A stretch of 64,000 bases of DNA from Osedax fenrisi (GCA_964019155.1 OZ025244.1:28501495-28565494), one strand, 5' to 3'; positions 1-11,543 are shown, counted from the first letter of the stretch. Notes: generated by a model from the letters alone, not told the origin. Numbers and translations are program-made.

Positions 1-600
1 TATTAAATTAAGTATTCTAAGGTTTCGAGTAGTAAATAAATACATTTCGAAGGTTTCAAATAGTATTATTTGTATTAAATTAAGTATACAAAGTTTTCTA
101 ATAGTAAAATTATTTATTTCAAAGGTTTAAAATAGTAAATAAATACACTTTGAAGGTTTTAAATAGTATTATTTGTATTAAATTAAGTATTCGAAGTTTT
201 CAAATAGTTAATTTATTCATTTCTAAGGGGTAAAATAGTAAATAGATACACTTCTAAGGTTTCAAATAGTATTATTTGTATTAAATTAAGTATACAAAGT
301 TTTCTAATAGTTAAATTATTCATTTCTAAAGTTTAAAATTGTAAATAAATACACTTAAAAGGTTTTAAATAGTATTATTTATATTAAACCAAGTATTCAA
401 AGTTTTCAAATAGTTAAATTATTCATTTGTAAGGTGTAAAATAGTAAATAAATACACTTCAAAGGTTTATAATAATATTATTTGTATTAAATTAAGTATA
501 CAAAGTTTTCTAATAGTTAAATTATTCATTTTAATGGTTTAAAATAGTAAATAAATACACTTTGAAGATTTCAAATAGTAAATATATTTAAAAAGGGTTA
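1..600. repeat. ~103-bp tandem repeat
   Basis: The core AATAGTATTATTTGTATTAAATTAAGTAT recurs (shown here as its first 20 bases AATAGTATTATTTGTATTAA) near 61, 165, 267, 370 and 476, a period of about 103 bp, with diverged spacers. AT-rich minisatellite in the GPATCH1 intron at the left edge. Confidence 0.85.
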
Positions 601-837
601 TGAATTTTGATTAATGATTATAATCATTGATAATTATCAATAAGTCTAATTTCTCTAGACATAATTTTGAACTTTTTTTTATTAAAATATTTGAAGCCAT
701 ATAAAATAGTTAACGAATTCGAGAGCAAGGTTAAAACGGAAGTAAATAGACTAGTGTAAATAGTATTAAATTATTTTTTATTGTATAATAAAATATATGC
801 ATTATATGCCTTTTATCGTTTTTTTTGAATAGTTAAA

Positions 838-956
838 TTAAACATTCGACATTTTCGAATAATTAGATTTAGGTATTCGATATTTTCAAATAATTAGATT
901 TAGGTATTCGAAATTTTCGAATAATTAGATTTAGATATTCGACATTTTCGAATATC
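838..956. repeat. ~33-bp tandem repeat, four copies
   Basis: ATTCGA.ATTTTCGAATAATTAGATTTAG-type units, four in a row with few changes. The sequence between this and 1-600 and up to 1107 is plain AT-rich intron. Confidence 0.8.
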
Positions 957-1107
957 TGTCAAATTCTAAAATTTACTATTTGAAAGAATATTCGATTCGA
1001 TATCCGAAACCGTTTCCAACACTAATAGACTCTAATAAAATACCTAACACCTTCCGTTTGTTATTCACTTCCATAACTACTGACGACAAGCACACACACG
1101 TACAAAC

Positions 1108-1262
1108 CACGGGAGTGTCGGTGAATACTCGGTGTTTCACGCCGCCGTCGTTCTCTTTCATAGGGGGTGGCGCTAGTTTGAACTTGGAGTGTTTGTCGTC
1201 GGCTACGTCAGAGAAGCGAGACTTGCGAACCCTCTTCTCTTTGTTCAACACTTCAAACACAC
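1108..1262 (-). CDS. GPATCH1: GPATCH1 exon, last inside the window
   Basis: Encodes VFEVLNKEKRVRKSRFSD followed by a basic/proline stretch (KLAPPPMKEN), matching SVLEFLSQKDKERIKEMKQ in human. The acceptor is GCGTAG and the likely donor is GTG|GTTTGT. Phase 0 out. No later exon is visible in bases 1-1107, so the rest of the gene lies left of the window. Confidence 0.88.
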
Positions 1263-1431
1263 CTACGCCATGTGATAGGAGGTTATTAGAAGTTTTTAAC
1301 GTTTATAATCGTATAATATATGTATATGAAAATAGAAAGGATGCGATTTAGTTTCCTTCTAAAGGGCATTCACATTAAGATTGGTAAATCTTTACTACAA
1401 TTATCAGTAAATATAATAGCATTAATTTCTA

Positions 1432-1480
<49 letters not shown>

Positions 1481-4400
1481 AATGTCATAAAGAAATCATA
1501 ATACGAGAAGTGTTCATAGTAATAGTTCATAGTTCATGGTACATCATATGTTTATTGTCTGATTACTAATACACACATGTAAAGTGGTAGTCACAGTAGT
1601 AGTAGTAGTGTTAGTGATAATAGTACTAGTGGTACCCTTGTTTAGTGTTCTTGGCTTTTCTCCAATCAGTAAGCCTCGAACGTTGGCGTCCATTTTGGTT
1701 CCGACATCTATGATCTTTGTATCGGTTGTGGACCCTCTGAAATATTTAATTTTAAGAATTTAATTTGGTATTATAGAATAAATTATATTAATGAATACGT
1801 TTTAACATATTTTAACATTTATTTTATATACATTTATAAATTATATATTTATATTTTAAAAGAATGTTAAAATGACAACTAAAATATATAAATATAATAA
1901 TAATAACAATAAATTATTAGAAGTTGTTCGTTTATAATGGTTTACTAGATATAGATATAAATACAATTGATTCATTATGCTATCCTTCCAAAGAGATTCG
2001 TAGAGAGATTAATATGTAAATGTTTTCAATTGTTATAATCCTGTATGAGATATACTTGACTATAACAATTCTTATCACAAGTTTTAGTGGGTGAATATTA
2101 AGATGCCGATTTCAGTCACACATTCTAATGCAATGAGTCATACAATGTTAATTATATCATACCAGTTTAAAGGGAACATTTAAAGTTTAAATTCTCTCAA
2201 CATCACATTATAGTCATTAGTTTATTTAGACACTGAAATAATAGTATCAAACCTTTCCCTAAAGTATAATCGTATATAAGTTATTATATTATTATATAAG
2301 TTATAATATTAAAAAATATTTATATTAAAGATGCTTCTTTATAATGCATTATCGCCGATAATTTATAAATTGACGTTTGAATTGTCTGGTCGCCACTTTA
2401 TAATGCATTATCAGTGATGTCTGTATGTCTGTTAACCTATTAGTATCGTGAACTGGTACAAATCCTGCGGGTAGTATGGGAGCTGAATAGACTGTCTTCT
2501 CTTTGCTCATGTCTACACTACCTATAGAGAAGCCATCTAGTACATCTATCAGTCGTTCCATGTGTCCTGTATGGGTGTGGGAGTGGTAGTGGTAGAGGTG
2601 GTGTGCAAATGTGTGGGTGGGTGGGTGTGGTAAAGGTGGTGTGTGGGTGGGTGGGTGTATATGTATATGCTGCATATAATATGCATATAATATGCATATA
2701 TGTGTATGTATGTGTGTATGTTTGTATGGGTGTGTATATGTATATGCGTATATGTGTATGTATGTGTTTATTTTTGTGTATGAATATATGTATATATTTG
2801 TTTGGGGTCGATGGCTCAGTGGAACAACCAAAAGCTAGTAAGCCAGAGATTCGACTCCAGGTAGTTCATGTTTTTCTCTTGTGTTTATCAAGAATTTAAT
2901 AAATGATAAATCAAACACAAGAAAAAAAATGTTACTATTTGTATTGTATTGTCCGGGGCCTTTCACAGTTATTTATAACATGTCTATGACTTTTTGAGAG
3001 GTCCATTTGTATCCGCTATTATTATATGTGTGATTCAATAAATAAATATTATTAATATAATGGAAATTATACAATAGGCGTTTATGATTATTAATGATAT
3101 TACATAAATGGCTATAATGTATAAGTATTATATACAAGAAACATTGAAGGAACTAAAGACAATGATATAGGTGTCTACAGATAAAGATAGTGGAATGAAA
3201 TACATATAAGGTAATATAGGTCAGTTTATGAAAAACCAAATGAAGGTTTGCGATATAAGTTATATCATATAAGACAAGTGACTGTGTTTTAATATATATT
3301 TAGTATAGAACGGCTGATATTAAATACTATTACTATTGAATATAGGTGTGTTTATGTGTTGGTGTATATATCAAAGATTTTTCAAAGCAAAGATATAACA
3401 ATCCCTATATAGGTAACATAATTAATACTACTCCCTGCCACTACTGACAGTAGTATCGAAATAATTGAAATAGATTATGGTTTGATGCGATTTCTATACA
3501 ACTATATTTTCGGCACTCTATTAAATTACATGCAATATAAGTTAGCTTTTACTAGCCATATAGAAATGTATAGCATTTAAAACCAACATACCCTATTAGT
3601 AATGAACTCTTAGTTTCATCATATAAATAATAATTTAAAACATATTATTTAAATTTTAAAAGTGAGAGTTTAATACAAATTTACATTATAAATAACATAT
3701 TTTATCTGAAAATTGACTCTATTATAGGTGGCCCATGTTTTGTGTACAAAATCAAATTACACGATTTCGTATAAGTTTTATATCTTTCTTTAGAATAATA
3801 TTTGCTATAGGTGTGTATTTATCATCGATATAAAGAAAGTGGATAAGCAATTGAATGTAGTGTATGATAATTTGCGATAGAGGTGCTGCAGTCGAAACCT
3901 TCTACTAAATACATACTAAATTTTATATATTGATAATACTCATATATATTGATAATTACTACCAATTTTAATGTACTATCTATACTAAAAATAAAATTAT
4001 ATATTTAAATTGAAGATATCAAACTATTTTATTGATATTTATAATCTAAATTTATTGATATAGATAGAAGTCACTTCAATATATTTGACGAAAAACCTAC
4101 TGTTTTAATAATATGACTAATATCCAATCAAAATCACTGATGCCATTTTGTTAATTTATCGATAAAAGTTTCATTCACGTGTCTATCTTTACATGCATTG
4201 CGTGCATGAATTGCATATCCACTTTCTTTACATCGATGGTATATATATAAATGTAAGTGATATGGAAAGTTAATATTAGTAATTATAATTCACAATTACG
4301 GTATTATATACATAGTGTATGTAACGAATGTAATGATTGAGGAGAATAACATTGATGATTAAATAACATCAATCTAAGAATGCGATCAGAAGATTACATA

Positions 4401-7400
4401 ATAATTCGTAGAGGTTATGTTACTTTGGTTATGCAATATTGTTACATCATCGTAGGCATATTACGTAACTTTATGGAATGAGTAAACCATCATTCTTATT
4501 GTCATTTATTACTTATTATTAAATTATTGTTTCGTGTCATTTTGTGTATTCATTTAACACTCAATAAACTACATCTATATATCTATCTATACGTTTGCAT
4601 TGATTTGTACAGGAATAGTGTTACGACAATGTGATTAACATAAACTATCTATCTATCCACCTATCTACTGAGAAGTCAATGCTGGTATATCAATATTATT
4701 CACAGTGTGGATCAAAGTAGTAAAAGTGTACTTATGATTTATATTTCATAAATATTTATTATCGATAACTAGGAAATAATGAAATGGTATGAAGTTATAC
4801 AATCTCGCCCCTTCAATCCACCCTAACTCCCCCCTGTTGTAACCTCTCTCTTTGGGCTTAGTCTTGCCGCGTGCGTCTGTGGCGTCGGTGTCGCCCCCTA
4901 TTGTTCTATTGTACTTGTGAATGTCGGGCGTGTCGTAGATGTCGGTGTCTTCTGTTTCGAATGCACCCGTACCGAACGCCTACAGGGTAGGGGTGTTAGG
5001 GTAGGGGTGTTAGGGTAGGGGTGTTAGGGTAAGGGTGTTAGGGTAGGGGTGTTAGGGTAGGGGTGTTAGGGTAGGGGTGTTAGGGTAGGGGTGTTAGGGT
5101 AGGGGTGTTAGGGTAGGGGTGTTAGGGTAGGGGTGTTAGGGTAGGGGTGTTAGGGTAGGGGTGTTAGGGTAGGGGTGTTAGGGTAGGGGTGTTAGGGTAG
5201 GGGTGTTAGGGTAGGGGTATTAGGGTAGGGGTGTTAGGGTAGGAGAGTTAGGGTAGGGGTGTTAGGGTAGGGGTGTTAGGGTAGGGGTGTTAGGGTAGGG
5301 GTGTTAGGGTAGGGGTGTTAGGGTAGGGGTGTTAGGGTAGGGGTGTTAGGGTAGGGGTGTTAGGGTAGTGGTGTTAGGGTAGGGGTGTTAGTGTAGGGGT
5401 GCTAGGGTAGGGGTGTTAGGGTAAGGGTGTTAGGGTAGGGGTGTTAGGGTAGGGGTGTTAGGGTAGGGGTGTTAGGGTAGGGGTGTTAGGGTAGGGGTGT
5501 TATAGTTCTAGGTTATGTGTGTGTGTGTTAAACATGGCGGGGGCGGGGGGGTCTTTAAGTGACTTGTAGGTAATCGTGAATGAGATAGATACATAGTTTT
5601 AAAGATAATGAATTAAAATTATATTTTAAAGTAAAATGATTTTTGAATAAAATTGAAACGAGCGCTACCTCCCCCTAATCTAATGTATATGCGCTAGAGA
5701 AAGTTGTCTATCTTGTTATATGCGTGTATACATAAACTATCTATCAATCATAGATTTCAATGTTAGAGTCGAATGAATCGCTCTGTCTTATCGAATGCGT
5801 GGCAGATTCACACATAAGCATACATACATATGGCTAGGGAGACATACCAGGATGATGAAGGCGATAGACTCTAATAAGTTATAAGCTATTTGTGTGTACC
5901 CTAATTCTGGTGTTTCTTTCGTTATTACCAAAGATGTACAACACGATGATTATAATGAGGGACAATATGTGCACATTAGATGTATATTTAAAACTTCATA
6001 TAAGGGGATCTCACAGTGCACATGCCATTTCACAGTTTATCATGTAAATAGATAGCCAGCATATAGTCTATTAATAGTATAGCACACAATATTCTATTCA
6101 TTGAATCATTCCATTTTTTGTTGTATTATATTTATAATATGCACATATATATATACCAGAATAGAGATATATTTATAATATCTATTATATATAGCCTATT
6201 GTATATATAAATGACTATTTAAAAATGTTATATATTGTCATTTATTCTAGAGAAATTTTATTTGTACTATTATTATAAAATAATATTTATTTATCTCTAA
6301 TGTAATATATAAACAGTTGTTCTCTGTATAATACAATCAATAATAGTAATATATCTATGATAGCTTTTATATGAATAGCCTTTATACATGCAGTGTTAGA
6401 GTGCGTTTTTTGTAATGTACCAATGTCCCATCTGTATGTTTATACATGTAAGTTCTGATAGTATGTTGGTACTATGTTTTTTATGTCCCATCCCAACGTA
6501 ACAAAGTCCCAACGAAAATTTGTAAAATATATCATTATTATAAATGAAAATGTATGTACATTTTTGAATACAATAACAATTTAATTTAAGAATATAACAT
6601 TATTTTATAATTAGAACCATTTTTCTTAAAATTTACAGCCATATTCGAAAATGTAATCAATAGGTCCATTTTCAATGTAAAACTATACATATTTTGTAAC
6701 ATTCTTTATTATGTAACAATAATTTGACAATTCGCTATTGAAATTATTTAAAACTATAGTATTGCCACCTATATTTCAAACTAAGCGGCATTAAAATTTG
6801 TTTTAGCTAAATAAATACAAGCGATATATCTTTTCTTCATACAATCATTGTTACATTATAAAGTATCGTGCTATGAGAGGCTTCAGTGACCAGTACCAGC
6901 ACTAACTTGACCAGTGATACCTCTTTTGTTGTCTGCGGGTCTGGTCAGCATGGGGTCATCAAACAGAGAGAACCTCTCGCTGCTCGCTTTAGACACACCT
7001 CCTGTCAATCATTATTAGTAGTAATCAGAGCTGTGATAATGATAACAAATTGTTCAATATCATTTATTTTGGTGGAGTCCTTTCATCCCATCCAGGAACT
7101 TAAATGAAGTTTTCACTTATAACCATATATGGCTCTAATATCCCTTCGAAGCCGCTCTCATATTAAGGCAATATTGGTTATAACGAGAGACGATCATATA
7201 AGATATACACAATTATATATGAATTTATAAATTATATAAATATTAATATATACAATATATATGTAATTATTATTATTATCAGATTTAGGCAATGGCAGGT
7301 TAATTATAGAAGCAGTGTTGTTTATCGAGAGAATTACCACGATATATATATATATATATATAAATGTATAACTGTCGCCATATTTATACACACATAGATA

Positions 7401-9336
7401 TATACATATTGCTACATACATATCTTTCTCTAGAGGTACCTGTGACCATGGCATTGTTGTAGTCGATGCCCCTGTATCCGATACCATGTTTATTCTCCTT
7501 AGTGGTGAAGTCTATGGGACATATATCTCGTGGTGACGTGAACTTTAGTCCTTCTGAGGTCTGTGAACAACAACGATAATAAGAGAGTAGTGTCGGTGGT
7601 GGTATTAATGCTGTAGCGATTGGTTGGTCACGTCGAAAGAGAGGATGGATGGATGACGTCTTGGACTGGTCTGATCTACCCTCGCGCGAACTCCTATATA
7701 AGACTGATGGTAGTGAAGAATGGAGGAAGTTGTGTTCGTCACTATCATGTGTTCCCCCTACTACAACATCTTCACAGGACTAAGTAAGTCACAACTCATC
7801 CACTCTGATTAGTATATAATCAAATATAGTTGCATGATTGCTGATTATGAGTGGAGGTATATAGGAAGGTTGATAGAATGTATGTATCATCTCAGTTATC
7901 GGGAGGTTAGCAGAAGTTAATAATTAAAAGCTATATATTGCATGCATGTACACACTGGGATCCGATTGGATGAACCGGTTACGTCACATGACTAAAACCA
8001 CATCTTTAGTAATACACTTTCGGGGTTACTAACGGATGTGGTTTCATCATTAAAACCACACGCCCAGTGATATATACCCAGATACTAACTGATGGGGTAC
8101 TAACTAAGGGGGTACTAAGGGAAGGGGTACTAACTGATGAGGTACTAACGGGGTGGGTAATAATGGAGAGGGTACTAATGGAGGGGGTACTAAGGGATAG
8201 GGTACTATGTGATGGGGTACTAACGGATGGGGTCTGTTTCGGGGGGAATCTGGAACAACCGTACACCTTTTCAATAGATTCTAGATACGCAATACAGAGA
8301 TTAGCATAATGTATGCGATAATAATGAATAGGAATACACGCATATAAATAAAGAAGGAATGCCTCAATTCTAGACAACAGTATATCAGTAGTTACAACAG
8401 TATATATAAGTCTGCACATTTAATGATGTACTCTATGCATAGTGTAATGCTGAAATGGGATTGATTCTTTTAAAACTAATACAAGTTATATTTAATTACT
8501 ACAGTAATTGTCTTATTGTTTCAATAAATTACATAATTATATAAATAGTAATAATAGTCATAATTTAATAACGTAATTATAATATTTTATTATTATTATG
8601 TTTTAATATTTCAATATGAAAAAGGGGTTTCACACCAACTCGAATGCAAATATTAACTCTATTAATTAGAGTTAATATTTAGAGCTAATATTTCTATCTA
8701 ATAATTCGACGTTGAACTTGTTCATAGCATATTTATATAAATATGGATAATTAAAATTTAATAAATTTTTATCCGATTAAATATTAATATTTTCAATATG
8801 ATGAAATATAAATATTTATTATTTGTATTACTATTAATATTAGTTTATCAGAGTTATAGCCGCATATATTTAAAAAAGAATCGCATGAGCCCTATAAATT
8901 ACGAAATATGTAATCTAAATACATTGAGAAATTCAATTTCAAATTTTGTATACATTTTAAGTTTAAATATATATATTAAATAGTTTCATTTATATCGTTA
9001 TCATGTTTGATATTTTTTTAAATAGTTATTAATAAAGTACATATAAAACACACATTTCTATAATATATAAATCATATTAAAAGCCTAAAATAAAGTTAAA
9101 TTAAATATTAGCTCTAATTATTAGAGTTAATATTTCAAGTCAGTGTATAACGGAGATTTTAATATTAGATCGAAATATTAGAGTTAAATATTTACCTATA
9201 ATTATTAGAGTTAATAATTGCGTTTGAGTTGGTGTAAAACACTTTTAGTAAAAAATGTAAGTAAAAATTATAGATAGGCTTTTTTATTATAATTGTTCCC
9301 AAGAATTACCTCTGATGTTATTATTATTATAATGTA

Positions 9337-9383
<47 letters not shown>

Positions 9384-11178
9384 TTAATTATAATGCAATT
9401 TAACTATAATGAATCTTATCAATAAAATAATATAACTGAATGAGAAAAATTAAATTTAAAAAATGTCTCTCTTATTTAATTATAATTATAATGTATATTA
9501 CAAAATGTATCTACACTCTACAGAGAAATATTCATAATTACATAATAAAAAATATAAAACACGTAATTATAATATAATATAAAAATATATATATAATAAT
9601 ATATAACATAATATATATATATATATATTACAAGAAATACAATATTAAATAACTATAATGACTATAATCTACCTGTAATCCTTTCAGCCTCCGTTAATTC
9701 ACCTAAACCATGGCCTCGTTTCCACCCTAATTTAGCCATGAGATGCTCCCCTATGGGACACCTGCAAACAAACATCAACAAATGTTAATAACTCAGGTGA
9801 ATTGCAGTCACTAAATAAACTATTTTACGGGTTGTTTAATAGGAATAATCATGTATGGAACGTCATACTTCTATAATATCATTGAATTTTATACAATGAA
9901 TATCATTATAATTATATAAAATATCTATTAGATATAAAAATAATATAATATGTGCACGTCATTTGCATTATTATAAAGTTGTGCTTTAGTATAACACATT
10001 TTGTATACATTATCAAAATATTATATATATTGATATTGTAAAAATAATGATATTCTAAATTAGCATGAAATGAAGTCCGTACTTATTATTAGATATAAAA
10101 CATTAAATGTAGTATTCCATTGACTTAAACAATACATATTATATACACGCTATAATTATATGCAACACCTCAATGATGCACTTCCGAATGATCTAACATC
10201 TATATCATCGATATATATATATATTAAAGAGAAGAATTAAAATGTACTTAGTACCTTTATAATATGGTTGCAAGTCTGCAAATAAATATATTATTATTTA
10301 GGAGTCTCTAAACCAATTTCGAAATAAATAAATACATAATATAAATATGTATACAGTGCGTATGCCATACACATACGTACACGATGATCTACTAAGCATA
10401 ATAGATGTAAAGGTAACGGATCATGTGATCTACGACGAAGGGATAAACTTTATATTCACGATATTCTTAGTGTCTGTGGTAGGCGTATCATCAGCGGCAC
10501 GTTTGCGGGGCGGGGGGGCGGCGACAGTGGTGGAGAAGTCAACGTTCACCCCTACTGTCTTCGGCGCTATACCGTAGTCGTTGAAATCCTGACGTGGAAT
10601 GTGGCAGCAGGGTTAAGAGAACTATCGTGGCGGGTTTATAATTAGGTGGGATAAGATTAATGGAGATAAGATGACAGGTAAGATGACAGATTGAGATAGA
10701 TAATATGATAGATTAAGAGATATGGTAGATTAATAGAGATAAGATAACAGATTGAGAGAGATAAGAGGAGTGGTTAATAGCGATAAGATGGTGGACCAAT
10801 AGATTATAATGCAGAAATAGCATAGTTATAACAGATTAACAGAGATAATAGATCAATATAACAGATAAGTGTAAGTAATATAAAAGAATATGATTAGAAA
10901 GATAAACTAAAGTTATTCGAATAGATAATAAATAAATATAGTTTATCGTATATGTACGAGGTAGTTTAATCTCCTGTGATATTGTTAATATTATTGATGT
11001 TAATATATATATATAATACATTAATGTTAATCCCATTACGATAATTGAATATGTCTACATCACTTCACAACGTCTAAATACCTCAGCGTCCATATACATC
11101 TCAGGATTCTGTTCCAAGTCTGAGCCTGCCTTCTTTGCCCGCGACGATTTAAAATTCGAAGGTTCCCATCCTATTGCG

Positions 11179-11210
<32 letters not shown>

Positions 11211-11543
11211 TCATTTATTTAAATATTAATGATATAACATAGCCTCCTATAGGGATATAGGAGGTCATCATGAATATAATTATTCTATTATAAAAATCAT
11301 GATCTAATAATTCTATAATATACTTTGAGAAATATCGATTTATTACAAAAAAATATGATTTTTGAGGCTGATTTAAATCATTCGACTAATATAACGGTTG
11401 CTATACGCAACCTTGTTCGGAGCCGACTGTGTTATAGTACCCCGCGGAGAACCCTCCCGTGAACGCCCCGTGAAACCTACGTCTGCCCCGGTCATCCTTG
11501 ACGGTCTGGTCCTGGATATGTACCGGTTTCTGAACGGCTTCAT
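1108..11543 (-). CDS. GPATCH1: GPATCH1, partial (11 exons found)
   Basis: G-patch domain-containing protein 1 is a nuclear RNA-processing protein of the catalytic spliceosome. Exons in transcript order: 11412-11543, 11082-11170, 10449-10588, 9673-9761, 8225-8280, 7440-7560, 6907-7001, 4844-4979, 2437-2566, 1636-1736, 1108-1262. All eleven join with compatible phases and give about 414 codons, matching roughly residues 25-470 of the ~930-residue human protein. Landmarks in order: IQDQTVKDD, RRFHGAFTGGFSAGYYNTVG, DYGIAPK, the G-patch (LGWKRGHGLGE), KVYGCS, PIDFTTKENKHGIGYRGID, GITGQAFGTGAFETED, VLDGFS, PVHD. The C-terminal half lies left of base 1. The first coding exon (human residues 1-25) was not securely found; 18896-19006 is a weak candidate. 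The gene is divergent from ANAPC4. Identity is certain from co-linear motifs; exact splice points are inferred from phase. Confidence 0.93.
1636..1736 (-). CDS. GPATCH1: GPATCH1 exon: MDANVRGLLIGEKP
   Basis: Encodes STTDTKIIDVGTKMDANVRG and LLIGEKPRTLNK, matching LNASKRAELLGETPIQGS in human. The acceptor is TTTCAG and the donor is GTACCA. Phase 2 in, phase 1 out. Confidence 0.88.
2437..2566 (-). CDS. GPATCH1: GPATCH1 exon: VLDGFSIGS to PVHD
   Basis: Encodes ERLIDVLDGFSIGSVDMSKE and later LPAGFVPVHDTN, matching VGKILDGFSLASKPLSSKK and LPRDYRPVHYF in human. The acceptor CATACAG is preceded by a CACACCC-rich array (plus strand 2567-2800). The donor is AG|GTTAAC, phase 2 out. Confidence 0.93.
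2567..2800. repeat. GT-rich array at a GPATCH1 acceptor
   Basis: On the sense (minus) strand this is CACACCC/CACCAC-rich DNA running straight into the acceptor at 2567. The plus strand shows GGGTGTGG and TATGTGTATG units. Confidence 0.85.
2806..2870 (+). mobile_element. SINE head-like fragment
   Basis: GGTCGATGGCTCAGTGGAAC resembles box A and AGATTCGACTCC resembles box B, 37 bp apart. A tRNA-derived head without the body seen elsewhere. Confidence 0.5.
3365..3815 (+). repeat. dispersed repeat A, copy 1
   Basis: Shares AAAGCAAAGATATAACA, TAGTATCGAAAT, ATTAAATTACATGCAATATA, TTTAAAACCAACAT and AATTACACGATTTCG in the same order with 14040-14485. Non-coding, about 450 bp, moderately diverged. 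Confidence 0.85.
3823..4238. mobile_element. TIR element, CATCGAT family
   Basis: Left end CATCGATATAAAGAAAGTGG and right end CCACTTTCTTTACATCGATG are inverted repeats that extend about 35 bp (GATAAGCAATT against ATGCAATT). The 416-bp interior is non-coding. The same end occurs alone at 51905-51985 and, joined to its mirror image, at 22498-22535. Lies in a GPATCH1 intron. Confidence 0.85.
4844..4979 (-). CDS. GPATCH1: GPATCH1 exon: AFGTGAFETEDTDIYD
   Basis: Encodes AFGTGAFETEDTDIYD and DIHKYNRTI, matching QAFGVGALEEEDDDIYATETLSKYD in human. The acceptor TGTAG directly abuts a 37-copy 14-bp minisatellite. The 3' end is chosen by phase (G|GTTACA at 4843). A stronger-looking donor GTTAGG 16 bp downstream would break the frame into the next exon unless another exon intervenes. 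Confidence 0.9.
4984..5503. repeat. 14-bp minisatellite, ~37 copies
   Basis: Unit GGGGTGTTAGGGTA, very homogeneous, with a few variants (GGAGAGTTAGGG, GTGGTGTT, GTGCTAGGG). Contains TTAGGG once per unit. On the GPATCH1 sense strand it is TACCCTAACACCCC and ends 5 bp from the acceptor at 4980. Confidence 0.96.
6520..6835 (+). repeat. dispersed repeat B, copy 1
   Basis: Shares TGTACATTTTTGAATAC, ATATAACATTATTTTATAATTA, CAATTCGC.ATTGAAAT and CGGCATTA with 46665-47130. Ends near GCGATATATCTTTTC. Confidence 0.85.
6907..7001 (-). CDS. GPATCH1: GPATCH1 exon: FSLFDDP to GITGQ
   Basis: Encodes GVSKASSERFSLFDDPML and ends in KRGITGQ, matching FGTSGEHFNLFSGG and GRKLGISGQ of human. The acceptor is TTGACAG and the donor is CAA|GTTAGT. 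Phase 1 in, phase 0 out; the next exon continues AFGTGAF, as in human QAFGVGA. Confidence 0.92.
7066..7200 (-). mobile_element. SINE tail fragment
   Basis: Plus-strand TGGTGGAGTCCTTTCATCCC and ACTTATAACCATATATGGCT match the body of the SINEs at 12597 and 50255. The tRNA-like head is missing. Confidence 0.8.
7440..7560 (-). CDS. GPATCH1: GPATCH1 exon: PIDFTTKENKHGIGYRGID
   Basis: Encodes LKFTSPRDICPIDFTTKE then NKHGIGYRGIDYNNAM, matching VTFAPKDVTPVDFTPKDNVHGLAYKGLD in human. The acceptor is GTTCACAG and the donor is GTACCT. Phase 0 in, phase 1 out. Confidence 0.95.
7630..7765 (+). mobile_element. LINE 3' coding fragment
   Basis: Translates RWMDDVLDWSDLPSRELLY then TDGSEEWRKLC, the R.RWMDD...W.........DR..WR pattern found at the C-terminus of RTE-like non-LTR polyproteins. 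It lies in a GPATCH1 intron on the opposite strand to that gene. Confidence 0.65.
8085..8224. repeat. ~15-bp array repeating a splice donor
   Basis: Plus strand GGGGTACTAACTGATG-type units, about nine. On the GPATCH1 sense strand the unit reads GTTAGTACCCC plus 4-5 bases. The first GTTAGT is the exon donor; at least three further exact GTTAGT copies follow. Confidence 0.92.
8225..8280 (-). CDS. GPATCH1: GPATCH1 exon: KVYGCSRFPP
   Basis: A 56-bp exon encoding SIEKVYGCSRFPPKQTPS, matching VKIYGCALPPGS just after the human G-patch. The acceptor is GTATCTAG. The donor GTTAGT is the first unit of a minisatellite (8085-8224) that repeats it. Phase 1 in, phase 0 out. Confidence 0.85.
8622..9247. 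mobile_element. TIR element, GTTTCACACCAACTC
   Basis: GGGGTTTCACACCAACTCGAA at the left mirrors TTTGAGTTGGTGTAAAACAC at the right. TAATTAGAGTTAATATT and its reverse repeat several times inside both ends. Similar end logic to the elements at 40253 and 62430. Non-coding, in a GPATCH1 intron. Confidence 0.85.
9673..9761 (-). CDS. GPATCH1: GPATCH1 exon: G-patch domain
   Basis: Encodes CPIGEHLMAKLGWKRGHGLG, the glycine-rich G-patch core (LLRKMGWKEGQGVG in human). G-patches of this kind bind and activate DEAH-box helicases. The acceptor is TTTGCAG and the donor is GTAGAT. Phase 2 in, phase 1 out. Confidence 0.95.
10449..10588 (-). CDS. GPATCH1: GPATCH1 exon: DYGIAPK block
   Basis: Encodes DFNDYGIAPKTVGVNVDFST, matching DLSEFGIAPKAIVTTDDFAS in human, followed by a proline/basic linker shorter than the human one. 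The acceptor is CACGTCAG and the donor is AA|GTTTAT. Phase 2 out fits the single leading base of the G-patch exon. Confidence 0.93.
11082..11170 (-). CDS. GPATCH1: GPATCH1 exon: GWEPSNFKSSR
   Basis: Completes GSEQGWEPSNFKSSRAKK, matching GSKEGWTPSTFVSSRQNR of the human protein, and ends in an acidic MYMDAE. The acceptor CAATAG lies directly beside a (TA)n tract; the donor is GTATTT, one of the minority GTA donors. Phase 1 in, phase 0 out. Confidence 0.93.
11412..11543 (-). CDS. GPATCH1: GPATCH1 exon: conserved N-terminal block
   Basis: Encodes EAVQKPVHIQDQTVKDD and then the RRFHGAFTGGFSAGYYNTVG block, the most conserved N-terminal part of the family (DUF1604-type region). The acceptor is CTGTCAG after a C-rich tract (11544-11580 on the plus strand is G-rich); the donor is GTTGCG. 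It starts with two bases of a split codon and ends in phase 1, so an upstream exon ending in phase 1 must exist. Confidence 0.95.

Noticed and set aside
2349..2831. 160-codon minus-strand frame starting in a His/Tyr/Thr-rich stretch
   Set aside because: The N-terminal half is the GT-rich array; only 2437-2566 is a GPATCH1 exon.
2989..3016. Possible extra GPATCH1 exon reading GYKWTSQK (compare human LYGWT)
   Set aside because: Acceptor and phase 2 would fit a GTTAGG donor at 4827, but no donor gives the phase 1 required by the next exon.
4984..5503. Interstitial telomere
   Set aside because: TTAGGG occurs only once per 14-bp unit; not a run of hexamers. Treated as a minisatellite.
8006..8419. 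137-codon minus-strand frame with SVSTPS repeats
   Set aside because: Only its part at 8225-8280 is a real exon; the rest is the donor-anchored minisatellite and flanking intron.
8798..8983. 61-codon hydrophobic frame with a signal-like start
   Set aside because: Lies inside the TIR element at 8622-9247, AT-driven hydrophobicity, no homologue recognised.
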